A DNA stretch of 64,000 bases from Acinetobacter calcoaceticus (GCF_016508255.1 NZ_JADVKT010000009.1:1-64000), one strand, 5' to 3'; counted from the stretch's first letter, positions 1-13,622 are shown. Program-made: numbers and translations. The notes: a model not told the origin generated them from the sequence alone.

Positions 1-325
1 ATTCGAATTTATTAATACGCCTGAAGTACTTGATGGTGTGAAGCACCGTCATCAATATTTCCTTGATGCCTTGAATACTTTAAATGCTGAACATCAGGTT
101 TTTGAAGAAATTCGTGGTCAAGGTCTGCTCATTGGTTGTGTATTAAAAGCTGAGTATGCAGGAAAAGCTAAAGATATTACGACTTGGGCTGGTGAGGAAG
201 GATTACTTGCTTTAATCGCAGGTCCGGATGTTGTTCGTTTTACTCCGTCTCTCATTATTCCTGAAAAAGATATTGATGAAGGGATTGCTCGTTTAAAAAG
301 AGCATTGGCAAAATTGGCTAAATAA
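1..325 (+). CDS. astC: Succinylornithine aminotransferase AstC (3' part only)
   Basis: The window opens inside this gene; the reading frame is open from base 2 to the stop at 325, giving about the last 107 residues. It is a class III PLP-dependent aminotransferase C-terminal domain, with the typical stretch around RGQGLLIG and [16 protein letters not shown]. AstC transfers the amino group of succinylornithine to 2-oxoglutarate in the AST pathway. The name rests mainly on context: it lies 17 bases before astA in an astCADBE operon. By sequence alone an ArgD-type acetylornithine aminotransferase could not be excluded. The PLP lysine lies outside the window. Confidence 0.88.
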   Translation, partial: FEFINTPEVLDGVKHRHQYFLDALNTLNAEHQVFEEIRGQGLLIGCVLKAEYAGKAKDITTWAGEEGLLALIAGPDVVRFTPSLIIPEKDIDEGIARLKRALAKLAK

Positions 326-342
326 AAAAAAGGAAGCTAGCC

Positions 343-2843
<2,501 letters not shown>

Positions 2844-2861
2844 ACACTAGGGAAAGAAAAA

Positions 2862-4205
2862 ATGAAAGGATATGAAGTAAATTTCGATGGTTTAGTGGGG
2901 CCAACACATCACTACGCGGGTTTGTCTTTTGGTAATGAAGCATCGACAAAAAACCGTAATAATGCCTCGAATCCAAAATTAGCAGCTAAACAAGGTTTGC
3001 TAAAGATGAAAGCCTTGGCTGATCTGGGCATGAAACAAGGTGTACTTGCTCCGCATGAGCGTCCCCATGTTCCAATGCTACGCCGTTTAGGTTTTACAGG
3101 AGATGACATTAGTGTTGTTGCTCAAGCAATGCGTCATTCACCTGAACTATTATCATCGTTAAGTTCAGCTTCGCCAATGTGGACAGCAAATGCGGCAACA
3201 GTTTCACCTTCGGCAGATAGCCAAGATGAACGTGTACATTTTACCGCAGCGAACCTGAATAATAAGTTTCACCGTTCAATTGAAGCTGAAACAACAAGCC
3301 AAGTTTTACAAGCAATTTTTAAAAATGAACGTCATTTTGTACACCATGAAGCATTGCCACAAGTGGCCTTGTTTGGCGATGAAGGTGCAGCGAATCACAA
3401 TCGTTTAGGTGGTGATTATGCTAAGCGTGGGGTTCAAGTTTTTGTTTATGGTCAACAACATTTAAATAATGGCTTACCGGGGCCAAAACGTTATCCTGCT
3501 CGTCAGACGCGTGAAGCAAGCGAAGCAATTGCACGTTTGCACCGTTTAGATGATGCACATACAGTTTTTGTTCAACAAAATCCGGATGTGATTGATCAAG
3601 GCGTTTTTCATAATGATGTAATCGCGGTAAGTAACCAGCAGGTTTTATTCCATCATCAGCATGCCTTCTTAAATCAAGATCAGGCTTTTGCTGAAATTCG
3701 TCAAAAAATGGCAAGCATCGGTGAAGACTTTATCTCGATTGAAGTTCCTGAAAACCGAGTTACTGTTGATGATGCAGTAGCAACATATTTATTTAATAGC
3801 CAGATTTTGACTCGCCCAGATGGTGGAATGACCATTGTTGTGCCAGAAGAGTCACGCCAGAATAAAGCAGTTTGGGGGTATTTGAACGAGATGGTTCAGA
3901 TGGGCACTCCAATTGATGCTATTCAGGTTTATGACTTGCGTGAAAGTATGCGTAATGGCGGTGGCCCAGCATGTTTACGTTTACGCGTAGCTTTAAATGA
4001 AACCGAGTTAAATGCTGTAAATCCAAAAGTATTAATGAATGATCAATTGTTTACGACACTCAATCAGTGGGTGGATAAGCATTATCGTGATCGTTTGGCA
4101 CAAGAAGATTTAGCCGATCCACATTTACTTATGGAAAGTCGTATGGCACTTGATGAGCTGACCAAAATTTTAGGTTTGGGTTCAGTTTATCCTTTCCAGA
4201 AATAA
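2862..4205 (+). CDS. astB: N-succinylarginine dihydrolase AstB
   Basis: AstB hydrolyses succinylarginine to succinylornithine, CO2 and two ammonia, the step that releases nitrogen. The protein has 447 residues, as usual. It starts [20 protein letters not shown], a near-invariant family N-terminus, and carries the guanidine-modifying-enzyme residues in the segments [21 protein letters not shown] and [15 protein letters not shown]. It follows astD by 18 bases and has the ribosome-binding site GGAAAG before ATG. Confidence 0.96.
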   Translation: MKGYEVNFDGLVGPTHHYAGLSFGNEASTKNRNNASNPKLAAKQGLLKMKALADLGMKQGVLAPHERPHVPMLRRLGFTGDDISVVAQAMRHSPELLSSLSSASPMWTANAATVSPSADSQDERVHFTAANLNNKFHRSIEAETTSQVLQAIFKNERHFVHHEALPQVALFGDEGAANHNRLGGDYAKRGVQVFVYGQQHLNNGLPGPKRYPARQTREASEAIARLHRLDDAHTVFVQQNPDVIDQGVFHNDVIAVSNQQVLFHHQHAFLNQDQAFAEIRQKMASIGEDFISIEVPENRVTVDDAVATYLFNSQILTRPDGGMTIVVPEESRQNKAVWGYLNEMVQMGTPIDAIQVYDLRESMRNGGGPACLRLRVALNETELNAVNPKVLMNDQLFTTLNQWVDKHYRDRLAQEDLADPHLLMESRMALDELTKILGLGSVYPFQK

Positions 4206-4217
4206 TGAGGAGGTGAC

Positions 4218-5192
4218 ATGCAAGATTTTCTAGCATTAACCTTACAAGGTGAGCAGCCAGCAGTACGTGAAGGGAAACAAGACAGTTTTTCTTGGCGCTG
4301 GTTAGATGATGGGATTCTTGAATGTACGCCACATGCACAGTACGACAAAGCTGTCGTACTGTCAGCTGGAGTACATGGTAATGAAACTGCACCAATTGAA
4401 TTGTTATCTCATCTTTGCACAGATTTATTTACCGGACGTTTAAACCTTGCTGTGAGGTTATTGTTTATATTGGGTAATCCGTATGCAATGCGTCAAGGTA
4501 AGCGTTATGTGCATGATGATGTGAACCGAATGTTTTGTGGTGGATATAAAAATCTACCCGTAACTGAGGAATCTAAGCGAGCTGAGGTTTTAGAACACGC
4601 TGTTGCTGCTTTCTTTCAGGAAAGTGCGAGTGAAGCTAAGCGTTATCACTATGATTTGCATACAGCAATTCGTGCTTCATTATTACCAACGTTTGCTTTA
4701 TTGCCTTATCAAACCCATGACTACGATGCCGATTTAACAGCAAGTCTTGAAGCTGCCGATTTAGATGCTTTGGTTTATCACCGTGCCGCGGGTAAAACGT
4801 TCACACATTTTACAAGTGAGAGCTTTAAAGCTGCGAGTGCAACTTTAGAGTTGGGCAAAGCCTTGCCATTTGGACAAAATGACTTGAGTCAATTTGCCGC
4901 AATTGATGAAGTCATTCGTCATGTGGTTTCTGAGCAAGCTTTACCGATGCGTCATAAAACAAAAATTCGGGTATTTGGGGTGTCTGATTCTTTAATTAAA
5001 AAAGATGAAGATTTTCAGATGCACTTATCTGCTGAAGCACCAAATTTTTCAACTTTTACAAAAGGCGAAATCATTGCGACACAAGCCTCTGGTAATTATG
5101 TTGTAGAGCAGGATCAAGTTTGGATTTTATTTCCGAACCCAAATGTAAAGATCGGTTTACGTGCAGGTTTGGTTTTAACTGAAACGAGTTAA
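4218..5192 (+). CDS. astE: Succinylglutamate desuccinylase AstE
   Basis: AstE is a zinc carboxypeptidase-like hydrolase that cleaves succinylglutamate to glutamate and succinate, the last AST step. Zinc ligands are visible in [13 protein letters not shown] (His and Glu) and in HYDLHTAIR (His). The 324-residue length fits the family. It lies 12 bases after astB, with the ribosome-binding site GAGGAGG before ATG, and is closed by a strong terminator, so it is the last gene of the operon. Confidence 0.95.
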   Translation: MQDFLALTLQGEQPAVREGKQDSFSWRWLDDGILECTPHAQYDKAVVLSAGVHGNETAPIELLSHLCTDLFTGRLNLAVRLLFILGNPYAMRQGKRYVHDDVNRMFCGGYKNLPVTEESKRAEVLEHAVAAFFQESASEAKRYHYDLHTAIRASLLPTFALLPYQTHDYDADLTASLEAADLDALVYHRAAGKTFTHFTSESFKAASATLELGKALPFGQNDLSQFAAIDEVIRHVVSEQALPMRHKTKIRVFGVSDSLIKKDEDFQMHLSAEAPNFSTFTKGEIIATQASGNYVVEQDQVWILFPNPNVKIGLRAGLVLTETS

Positions 5193-5211
5193 ATGGTTAA
5201 TGTAGATCAAT

Positions 5212-5239
5212 AAAAAAGGGCGATTAATCGCCCTTTTTT
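5212..5239 (+). terminator. Rho-independent terminator after astE (bidirectional)
   Basis: A GGGCGATTAATCGCCC stem is flanked by A6 on the left and T6 on the right. It lies 20 bases after the astE stop and 13 bases from the stop of the convergent repeat-protein gene, so it can serve both strands. Confidence 0.9.
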
Positions 5240-5251
5240 ATTGATAACTTA

Positions 5252-5932
5252 TTAATTAGTGCCGAAAAGACCTTTAACGAAAGATTTCTTTTCAGTTTTT
5301 TGTGTAGACCCTTGAGCGCCTGCATTTACGTTCGCATTTGCGCTAATTCCAACTGGAGCAACGTTAACGCCAAGATTTGCGCCTGTTTGAGCATTAATTG
5401 CGTGAGCTGGTTGAGCAGCATTTAATTGTGCTTGAGCGTCAGCTTGTTTTTCAGCAGTAAATTCTTTTTGTTCAGTTTGTTTTTCAGCAAACTTAGTTTT
5501 TACAGCATCCACACTTGCTTTTGTGCCTGCTTGTGCTTCAACTGCTAGATTTTTAGTGCCAGTAGCAGCTTTAGTCGCTAAATTTTTAGTACCAGTTGCT
5601 GCTTCAGTAGCTAGGTGTTTAGTACCAGTTGCCGCCTCAGTAGTTAAGTTTTTTGTGTGGGTTGCAGCTTTAGAAGAAACTTCTGCTACTTTACCTGTGG
5701 TTTCTTTTGTAGCCTTGACTGTAGTGTCAGCAGCTACATGACCTGCGTGCTTCGCTGTGTTCCCTACAGTATGTGCAGTATTTTTGACTGTATTGGCTAC
5801 GCCACTAACAAGACCGCCTGGTTGTACATTTACTTGGGCAGAAGCATCTGCATTAACGCCCGCACTTTGTGCAAAAATAGAGGCAGAAGCAAGAACACTT
5901 GCAGTAACGATAGCTGTTTTCATCATTTTCAT
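5252..5932 (-). CDS. Exported alanine/threonine-rich protein with 11-residue repeats
   Basis: Function not recognised. The start chosen at 5932 has AAGGA six bases upstream and gives the signal peptide MKMMKTAIVTASVLASASIF-AQ. The mature chain is low-complexity and hydrophilic. The middle carries about four to five tandem 11-residue units of the type AATGTKNLATE (33-bp repeats at about 5523-5675). These should form a long amphipathic helix like those of LEA-type or hydrophilin proteins; that comparison is inference. A KEFTAEK motif follows, which also occurs in the exported protein at 8802-9221. The C-terminus is KKSFVKGLFGTN. A stress or desiccation role is possible but unproven. Confidence 0.75.
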   Translation of the reverse strand: MKMMKTAIVTASVLASASIFAQSAGVNADASAQVNVQPGGLVSGVANTVKNTAHTVGNTAKHAGHVAADTTVKATKETTGKVAEVSSKAATHTKNLTTEAATGTKHLATEAATGTKNLATKAATGTKNLAVEAQAGTKASVDAVKTKFAEKQTEQKEFTAEKQADAQAQLNAAQPAHAINAQTGANLGVNVAPVGISANANVNAGAQGSTQKTEKKSFVKGLFGTN

Positions 5933-6516
5933 TGCGATATCCTTCAAAGAATATACCTTTTTAGTGAGGTATTTCATAAACGCAATCGCATCATAGTCAA
6001 ACGTTGATTCGCTTGGGAATCACCTTCATCAAAACGTTACAACAGCATTACAGTCAATACACACATAAGGGAGAAATTGTGGAGAAGGAAAAATATTAAT
6101 AATAAAGTGAAATAGATATCGATATCCTATGATTTAAGAGCTAGCAAAATATTTTCTCTCTTTTTTATTTTCTTCAATAGAAACGTCTAAAAGTATTCAA
6201 TACCACCATTTTTCTATATCTATAAAGATGATTATTTTTTCATTTTTTATTCGAGATAACGGCATAATTTTTGCTTATTATGAGAATAAGGTGCTTTTTA
6301 GCACTTTTTTGATCCACTTTCTGCCAGAAATATAAACGTAAAGGGTAGAAGTATTTTTGATTATTTTGAGTATGGGTAGGAATGAAAGGTTTATTAGAGA
6401 CATATTTCATAAAATAGAATTTTCACATGAAATTTATGTTAATAAATTCCGCTTTGCTTGTAATAGTTAAAAATAAATATAGATGTCTATAAACAAAAAA
6501 ACAGAGATCTTAAACG
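5933..6516. other. 584-bp AT-rich intergenic region, no gene seen
   Basis: No convincing ORF is present. Notable items are a perfect 12-bp palindrome (two GATATC in tandem, 6115-6126) and a short hairpin with a T6 tail at 6289-6310. The region probably holds the promoters of the repeat protein on the left and the small membrane protein on the right. Confidence 0.5.
6289..6310 (+). terminator. Orphan terminator-like hairpin
   Basis: GGTGC and GCAC pair around an AT loop and are followed by TTTTTT. No annotated gene ends nearby on the plus strand, so it is either a chance structure or the 3' end of a small transcript. Confidence 0.3.
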
Positions 6517-6825
6517 ATGAAAATTATTGCTTCCCTTCTTGTATTGGTCGGCTTAGTTGCCGTTGTCCTTTATTTTAAGCCAACAAGTGGTGCATCTGAT
6601 GTATTCAGTTCTGCGTTACATGAGTCGAATTCGCTACAACCAGATACATCGTCTTTTCTTTCTAAACTTAAGGAGCCTACTCAACCTAAAAATCTATCTC
6701 AACATTCAAATCATCCTCAATCGGTATCAGTTGATACCGTTCCTTTTTATGACACAAAAAGTGATCTTTCTATTCAACCAATTGATCCAGAAAAAGATCC
6801 AGCAAATGAAATAAAAGCGAAATAA
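6517..6825 (+). CDS. Small membrane-anchored or exported hypothetical protein
   Basis: A 102-residue protein of unknown function. The N-terminus is one hydrophobic segment (about residues 3-20, IIASLLVLVGLVAVVLYF) followed by a Ser/Pro/Gln-rich polar tail, so it is a signal anchor with an extracytoplasmic domain. It ends 35 bases before the subtilisin-like protease on the same strand and is probably cotranscribed with it. Codon usage is AT-rich and consistent with a real gene. No family recognised. Confidence 0.6.
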   Translation: MKIIASLLVLVGLVAVVLYFKPTSGASDVFSSALHESNSLQPDTSSFLSKLKEPTQPKNLSQHSNHPQSVSVDTVPFYDTKSDLSIQPIDPEKDPANEIKAK

Positions 6826-6860
6826 GCAAATTGTGAGTTGAAAAACTACGGAGAAAAATA

Positions 6861-8192
6861 ATGCAAAGTAAAACGTTATTTCTATTAGGTCTATGTACGA
6901 TCTTAAGTACAACTGCATCCGCTCTTCCTTTGGACTCCAAAGATGCCAAACAGCAGTTAAATCAGGCAGCAAAACAAAAAGTGTTTCAGGGTAAAATCAA
7001 CTTAGATGCCTTGGTAACTAACGAGTCTAATGACCTTATTGTTGAATACAATATTCCTTCAGAAAGTATAGTCTCAGGTTTAGAGCGGCGAAGTTATATC
7101 GCTACAAATAAAAAGAATATACAGGCAAGGTTTAACCGTGCTGGTGGTGTCCAAGTACTTCGGGACTACAATAATTTGCCTTTAGCCTTTTATCGGATTA
7201 GTAATAGAGAAGCTTTGGTCGAGTTGCTTAACGACCCAAATGTTAAAGCAGTTTATCCAAATCGAATTAATCAGCCTACCACGAATGAAAGTTTACCTTT
7301 AATTAATCAACCTCAGGCCAACTCCAAAGGGTTTACGGGGGCTGGCTCTAGTGTTGCTGTACTAGATACAGGGGTAAATTATCTGCATTCGGATTTTGGT
7401 TGCACGGCAGTGAATACGCCATCAAGTACATGTCGCGTGGTTTATTCATTTGATAGTGCCCCAGATGATGGCGCACTTGACGATAATGGTCATGGGAGTA
7501 ATGTTTCAGCGATAGTGTCTAAAGTTGCGACCAAAACAAAAATCATTGGAATAGACGTTTTTCGATCAGGTTCAGCCTATGATAGTGATATCCTTGCTGG
7601 CATTAACTGGGCAGTAAATAACGCTAAAACATACAATATTAAAGCGATAAATTTGAGCCTGGGTGTTCCTGGTGTTAAATACACATCTGAATGTAGTAAT
7701 AGTAGCTATGCAACAGCATTTGCCAATGCTCGAGCTGCCGGCGTAGTACCGGTAGTAGCATCAGGTAATGATGCTTTCCCTGATGGTATTTCATCTCCTG
7801 CTTGTGTTGCTGGCGCTGTACGAGTTGGTGCTGTTTATGACAGTAATATTGGTGGTGTGTCATGGGGTAATCCGGTGAAATGTTCTGATCCGACAACAGC
7901 AGCAGACAAGGTAGCATGCTTTAGTAATGGTGGGAGCCTTGTAACTTTATTAGCACCAGGGGCAATGATTACTGCTGGTGGTTACACCATGGGAGGTACA
8001 TCTCAAGCGACTCCTCATGTTGCTGGTGCAATTGCCTTATTGCGAGCAAATAGTGTGAGTCCGACTGAAAGTATCGATCAGACTATTAACCGTTTAAAAA
8101 CAACTGGTAAACCAATTACCGATTCGAGAACAGGTTTAGTTTTTCCACGGATTGATTTGCTGGCAGCAACAAATGGTTTAAGTAATAATTAA
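6861..8192 (+). CDS. Secreted S8 family (subtilisin-like) serine protease
   Basis: A 443-residue preproprotease. It has a signal peptide (residues 1 to about 21, ending TASA), an I9-like propeptide (about 45-140) and the S8 catalytic domain. The triad is complete: Asp169 in VAVLDTGVN, His211 in NGHGSNVSAI and Ser381 in GGTSQATPHVAGA. Cysteine pairs (FGCTAV/STCRV, SECSN, SPACVAGA, VKCSD/VACFS) suggest disulfides in the mature enzyme. The ribosome-binding site GGAG precedes ATG. It probably acts outside the cytoplasm on protein substrates; the natural substrate is unknown. It sits directly after a small membrane-anchored protein that may be functionally linked. Confidence 0.92.
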   Translation: MQSKTLFLLGLCTILSTTASALPLDSKDAKQQLNQAAKQKVFQGKINLDALVTNESNDLIVEYNIPSESIVSGLERRSYIATNKKNIQARFNRAGGVQVLRDYNNLPLAFYRISNREALVELLNDPNVKAVYPNRINQPTTNESLPLINQPQANSKGFTGAGSSVAVLDTGVNYLHSDFGCTAVNTPSSTCRVVYSFDSAPDDGALDDNGHGSNVSAIVSKVATKTKIIGIDVFRSGSAYDSDILAGINWAVNNAKTYNIKAINLSLGVPGVKYTSECSNSSYATAFANARAAGVVPVVASGNDAFPDGISSPACVAGAVRVGAVYDSNIGGVSWGNPVKCSDPTTAADKVACFSNGGSLVTLLAPGAMITAGGYTMGGTSQATPHVAGAIALLRANSVSPTESIDQTINRLKTTGKPITDSRTGLVFPRIDLLAATNGLSNN

Positions 8193-8226
8193 ATAGCTTA
8201 TTTATAATTTTTTAAATGGCTATAAC

Positions 8227-8260
8227 CCGTTGCAAAAGGTAGCTTCTGCAACGGATTTTT
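8227..8260 (+). terminator. Terminator after the S8 protease gene
   Basis: CCGTTGCA and TGCAACGG form an 8-bp stem followed by ATTTTT, 35 bases after the protease stop. Confidence 0.75.
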
Positions 8261-8271
8261 ATGCAAAGGAA

Positions 8272-8703
8272 TTAATTACACTTTGCTAAATTCGCTGGAT
8301 TAAAGTTGTTTTGGAGTTTTTTGAAATTATTTTGAATTTCTGGATCTTGAATATTAAAAGTCGTTGAGCTTTTGGTTGTAGAGTTAGTTGCCTGATTTAA
8401 TATACCTGACTCATCAGGATATTGTTGGGTGAATGATGTGGCTGAAATTAGACCTTTATCATTAAATACCCAGTGTTCAGTAACGTGTCCGCCTCCTAAA
8501 TATCCCGTAAATTCAATCATACAAGCTTGCTTATCTTGTTTAATGAGTTTGGCTACATTACCTGTAGTTGATGGATATGCTTCGATATTTGTATCTTGCT
8601 CTAAAACTTGTGCCGGAGAGTAAGAAGAAAGAGGTGCTGAGGTCGCACATGCAGTTAATGCCAAGCAGCATAGTGTTGAAAAGAGAAGTTTTTGACTATT
8701 CAT
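8272..8703 (-). CDS. Putative lipoprotein
   Basis: Function unknown. The start at 8703 gives a lipoprotein signal (MNSQKLLFSTLCCLALTAC) with a lipobox LTAC and lipidated Cys19. The 12 extra in-frame codons upstream would place charged and polar residues ahead of the signal and are less likely. The 143-residue protein contains a stretch resembling small envelope lipoproteins that report on a GYLGGGHVTEHWVF-type beta segment. It is presumably anchored in the outer membrane. Confidence 0.7.
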   Translation of the reverse strand: MNSQKLLFSTLCCLALTACATSAPLSSYSPAQVLEQDTNIEAYPSTTGNVAKLIKQDKQACMIEFTGYLGGGHVTEHWVFNDKGLISATSFTQQYPDESGILNQATNSTTKSSTTFNIQDPEIQNNFKKLQNNFNPANLAKCN

Positions 8704-8771
8704 AAGGCAGATTCCTAGCTCTTTATAGTGGATGATCATTATTTCTAGATGAATGTCTGTATCTGGATTAA

Positions 8772-8791
8772 AGCGCGAAAGTTCTCGCGCT
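8772..8791 (-). terminator. Hairpin downstream of the exported protein gene
   Basis: AGCGCGA and TCGCGCT form a 7-bp GC-rich stem 11 bases beyond the stop of the gene at 8802-9221. On the minus strand it is followed only by TTTAA, so termination may be weak. Confidence 0.5.
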
Positions 8792-8801
8792 ATCCAAAAA
8801 A

Positions 8802-9221
8802 TTAGTTAGTTGTTGTGCTCGACTTACTTAATTCACCTTGCTCTATTGGGATACTTTCACCATTTCGGCTACCGGTAATATTTTGCTTTGCCTGATCTAT
8901 TTTGGCTTCGGTAAAAGTTTTTGCGGTATCTGCTTTTTGTTGAACGACTTCTGCTTTTTCAGCCGTAAATTCTTTGGTATTTTTCCATTTTTCACTAATT
9001 TTATTTGAGGTTTTTTCGGAAGCTCCTTGAATAGAGTCTCCTAAATTTTGTATACCTTTTCCTGTTTTGTATAACAATACACGACCTAAGCTTGGGTTAT
9101 CTCCATAAGGTTTTGCTGTAGATGTTGTTTCACCCGCTTGTTGTGGTTGCGTCGTTTCTGCAAATAAGGTGGATGAAGCCAAGATAGAAGTCGCAATACA
9201 TAAAACTCGTATATTTTTCAT
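8802..9221 (-). CDS. Small exported protein with KEFTAEK motif
   Basis: A 139-residue protein with a clear signal peptide (residues 1 to about 21, ending LFA-E). The mature part is hydrophilic and predicted helical. It contains KNTKEFTAEKAEVVQQKADT, matching the KEFTAEKQADAQ stretch of the 11-residue-repeat protein encoded at 5252-5932, which suggests a related family of exported helical proteins in this region. No enzymatic motif is visible and no function is assigned. Confidence 0.7.
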   Translation of the reverse strand: MKNIRVLCIATSILASSTLFAETTQPQQAGETTSTAKPYGDNPSLGRVLLYKTGKGIQNLGDSIQGASEKTSNKISEKWKNTKEFTAEKAEVVQQKADTAKTFTEAKIDQAKQNITGSRNGESIPIEQGELSKSSTTTN

Positions 9222-9369
9222 TTTGGATCAAGCTCCCCAATGAGAATCAAAATATGAAGTGGTGATCTTACTGTTAAAAATAAAGCTTGTACTGCAATGA
9301 GATAAAACCCATACGATTTGATTACGATAAATCATCACTTGATGGCAATAAATCAATTATTGCCATTAT

Positions 9370-10236
9370 TCATAAACGAAATTCGGATTTAATTAACTCT
9401 AAAAACATGTCTCGTGCTTTATGGTTACTTACATTTTTATGCCAAAAAAATTGATTCTGCATAAAAGTAAGGTGTTCAAATTTATAGCCTCGAATGTTGG
9501 TTAAATTCTTATATTGTTCAAAAAGGCTTTTTGGTACTAAAGACACGCCAGAGCCAGCACTTACACAACCAAGAATAGTGGCATAACTCGTGATACTAGT
9601 GATGGGTAATGAGATGTTTTTAAGTTTAAGCCATTCTTCGAGAGCTGCACGGTAAGGGCAACCTTCGGTCCACATAAAAATTTCCTTACCAATTAAGTCT
9701 TCTTGGCAGTGGATTTCACCAAAAGACTCAGGGGCAATTAAAATAATTTCTTCTTGATAAATACCAAGTTTGTTTAGCATCGGAAACTCAATATTGCCTG
9801 CGACAATTGCACCATCAAGCTTATGTTGAGAAATATCGACTAATAACTGTTTCCATGTGCCTGTAATAATTTGAATGGAAACCTCTGGAAAACGTTGATG
9901 ATATTTCGCAAGTAAATTCGGTAGGCGAGTCGTAGCAGAAGATTCAATCGCCCCAATTTTTAATGGACCAGAGGGCGGTGCATCAGGATGAATACTTCGT
10001 TTTGCTTCATCACACAGCGCTAAAATTTTATGGCAATAATTAAGAAAGATTTCCCCAGAGGGAGTGAGTTTTAAACTTTTTCCTTCCCGATAAAACAGCG
10101 GTGCGCCTAGTTCTTCTTCGAGTTGTTTAATGCGCGTTGTGATATTGGATGGTACACAATGTAGTTGCATTGATGCCTTAGCCATTGTTCCGCATTCAAC
10201 CACGGTCTGAAACATTTTTAACTGTGCGATATCCAT
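9370..10236 (-). CDS. LysR family transcriptional regulator
   Basis: A 288-residue LysR-type regulator. The N-terminal winged helix-turn-helix covers about residues 1-60 (MDIAQLKMFQTVVECGTMAKA, VPSNITTRIKQLEEELGAPLF). The substrate-binding domain follows (about 90-285), with a CysB/GltC-like effector fold. It is divergent from the EamA exporter gene, with 108 bases between them, so it likely controls that gene. The effector cannot be told from sequence. Confidence 0.92.
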   Translation of the reverse strand: MDIAQLKMFQTVVECGTMAKASMQLHCVPSNITTRIKQLEEELGAPLFYREGKSLKLTPSGEIFLNYCHKILALCDEAKRSIHPDAPPSGPLKIGAIESSATTRLPNLLAKYHQRFPEVSIQIITGTWKQLLVDISQHKLDGAIVAGNIEFPMLNKLGIYQEEIILIAPESFGEIHCQEDLIGKEIFMWTEGCPYRAALEEWLKLKNISLPITSITSYATILGCVSAGSGVSLVPKSLFEQYKNLTNIRGYKFEHLTFMQNQFFWHKNVSNHKARDMFLELIKSEFRL

Positions 10237-10245
10237 GTTTTATCA

Positions 10246-10260
10246 TTCACTTTTAATGAA
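10246..10260. promoter_or_regulatory. Candidate LysR operator (T-N11-A)
   Basis: TTCA and TGAA are separated by seven bases, giving a T-N11-A dyad 9 bases upstream of the LysR start. A possible -35 for the divergent exporter, TTGACT, lies at 10264-10269. The assignment is from pattern and position only. Confidence 0.35.
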
Positions 10261-10344
10261 CATTTGACTCAATATAAGTTAATTTTATTCAACTATCCAT
10301 GCGCATATGATGAAAGAGTTCCATTTCACTAGTGCATATTTAAC

Positions 10345-11247
10345 ATGGCAATTTCTCTTGCTGCCGAAACTCAGCCTCCCGCATTTAAACTCTATTTATG
10401 TATTGCTGTAACTGTCTTTTGTTGGGGCTATTCACCTATTGGTGTACATAGTGCTTTACATTCATATACACCGCAGCACATTGCCTTGCTCCGTTTTTTG
10501 ATTGCATCGGTTTTTTTACTGCTTTTGGTCATGAAAAAAGGCATTCAGCTTTTAAAGTGGAAAGATGTCCCTGCGCTTGTTGTATTAGGTTTTTTCTCTG
10601 TGACGCTGCATCATTTGCTGATAAATACAGGGCAGCAATATGTAAGTGCAGTGGCCTCTAGTATTTTGAGTCAATCTATTCCGCTATTCACCTTTATTAT
10701 TTCAGCTTTGCTTTTTAAGGAACAAATCAGTTTCAAACAATGGCTATGTATTTTACTGGGGCTTTGCGGCGCCGTGTTAGTGGTCAGTGGCGATCATGGT
10801 TTTGGTACGCCAAGTCCTTATAGTTTATTGATTGTTTTGGCCGCAATTGCTTGGGGTCTGTATTTTAATTTATATAAAAAATTTGCTTTAAATTATGATG
10901 CCTTGAGCATGATGTGCTACATCATTTGGTTCGGGACCATTCCTTTACTTTTTTATAGTGCTCATTTACCGAATGAAATTTTACATGCCACTTGGCAGGC
11001 TAATATGTCGGTTGTCTTATTGGGTATTTTTCCAAGTGCGATGGCTTATGTGCTTTGGGGATATGTACTTAAAAATATGCCGTTAACGATTGCATCGAAT
11101 TTTTTGTATTGCTCGCCAATTGTTGCCATGAGTTTAGCAGTTCTTTTCTTAAATGAAAAACCATCAATGATTGTGCTGTTAGGTGGAGTAATTATTGTGG
11201 GGAGTTTGGTGTGGATGAATTACGGGAATCGGCGTACTATCGAATAA
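10345..11247 (+). CDS. EamA/DMT family transporter
   Basis: A 300-residue inner membrane protein with about ten hydrophobic segments in two EamA repeats (roughly residues 18-147 and 158-292). Typical features are FCWGYSPIGVHSAL near the start, and AAIAWGLYFNLYKKF at the beginning of the second repeat. Family members export amino acids or other metabolites; the substrate here is unknown. It is paired divergently with a LysR regulator. Confidence 0.9.
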   Translation: MAISLAAETQPPAFKLYLCIAVTVFCWGYSPIGVHSALHSYTPQHIALLRFLIASVFLLLLVMKKGIQLLKWKDVPALVVLGFFSVTLHHLLINTGQQYVSAVASSILSQSIPLFTFIISALLFKEQISFKQWLCILLGLCGAVLVVSGDHGFGTPSPYSLLIVLAAIAWGLYFNLYKKFALNYDALSMMCYIIWFGTIPLLFYSAHLPNEILHATWQANMSVVLLGIFPSAMAYVLWGYVLKNMPLTIASNFLYCSPIVAMSLAVLFLNEKPSMIVLLGGVIIVGSLVWMNYGNRRTIE

Positions 11248-11313
11248 GCTATAGATAATTAAACGATCTGTAGATTGTGTTATGTCATGTACTACTTCCT
11301 TTAAGAGAATGAG

Positions 11314-11598
11314 ATGATTGTTGTTAGCCTAACCTATAAAAAGCCACTGGCCGAAGTTGATGCTGTACTCAAAGAGCATATTGCATTTTTAGATCATTAC
11401 TATGAGCAGAAGAAGTTCTTAGCATCGGGACGTCGTGAAAATAGAGTAGGTGGGGTAATTTTAGTTCTAAGCTCTTCGATTCAAGAGGCCGAAGAGATCA
11501 TGAAAAATGATCCGTTTTATATTCATGATGTGGCTGATTATGACTTTATGTGGTTTGAGCCATCTAAAAGTTTAGAAGAAATTAAAGAATTTGTTTAA
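11314..11598 (+). CDS. YciI family protein
   Basis: A 94-residue ferredoxin-like alpha+beta protein of the YciI family (dimeric alpha-beta barrel). Visible features are the N-terminal strand MIVVSLTYKKPLAEVD, HIAFLDHYYEQKKFLASG, and the C-terminal MKNDPFYIHDVADYDFMWFE with the His/Asp residues typical of the family. The reaction is unknown. The ribosome-binding site AAGAGAATGAG precedes ATG. It ends at a strong terminator that marks the left edge of the accessory insert. Confidence 0.85.
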   Translation: MIVVSLTYKKPLAEVDAVLKEHIAFLDHYYEQKKFLASGRRENRVGGVILVLSSSIQEAEEIMKNDPFYIHDVADYDFMWFEPSKSLEEIKEFV

Positions 11599-11606
11599 CT
11601 ATATTT

Positions 11607-11640
11607 GAGAACTACTTAAGCTTAAGTAGTTCTCTATTTT
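11607..11640 (+). terminator. Terminator after the YciI gene
   Basis: A perfect 28-base palindrome (GAGAACTACTTAAG and its complement, 11607-11634) is followed by TATTTTTC. It lies 9 bases after the YciI stop and 15 bases from the end of the convergent RT gene, so it may end both transcripts. Confidence 0.85.
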
Positions 11641-11648
11641 TCTAAAAA

Positions 11649-13584
<1,936 letters not shown>

Positions 13585-13622
13585 ATTTTTCTAGCTCTAA
13601 TACTTACTTTTAATATGAGGAA

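Noticed and set aside
5523..6007. Plus-strand ORFs over the 11-residue-repeat gene
   Set aside because: They are complementary-strand reflections of the repeats, without start signals; the minus-strand frame has a signal peptide and a ribosome-binding site.
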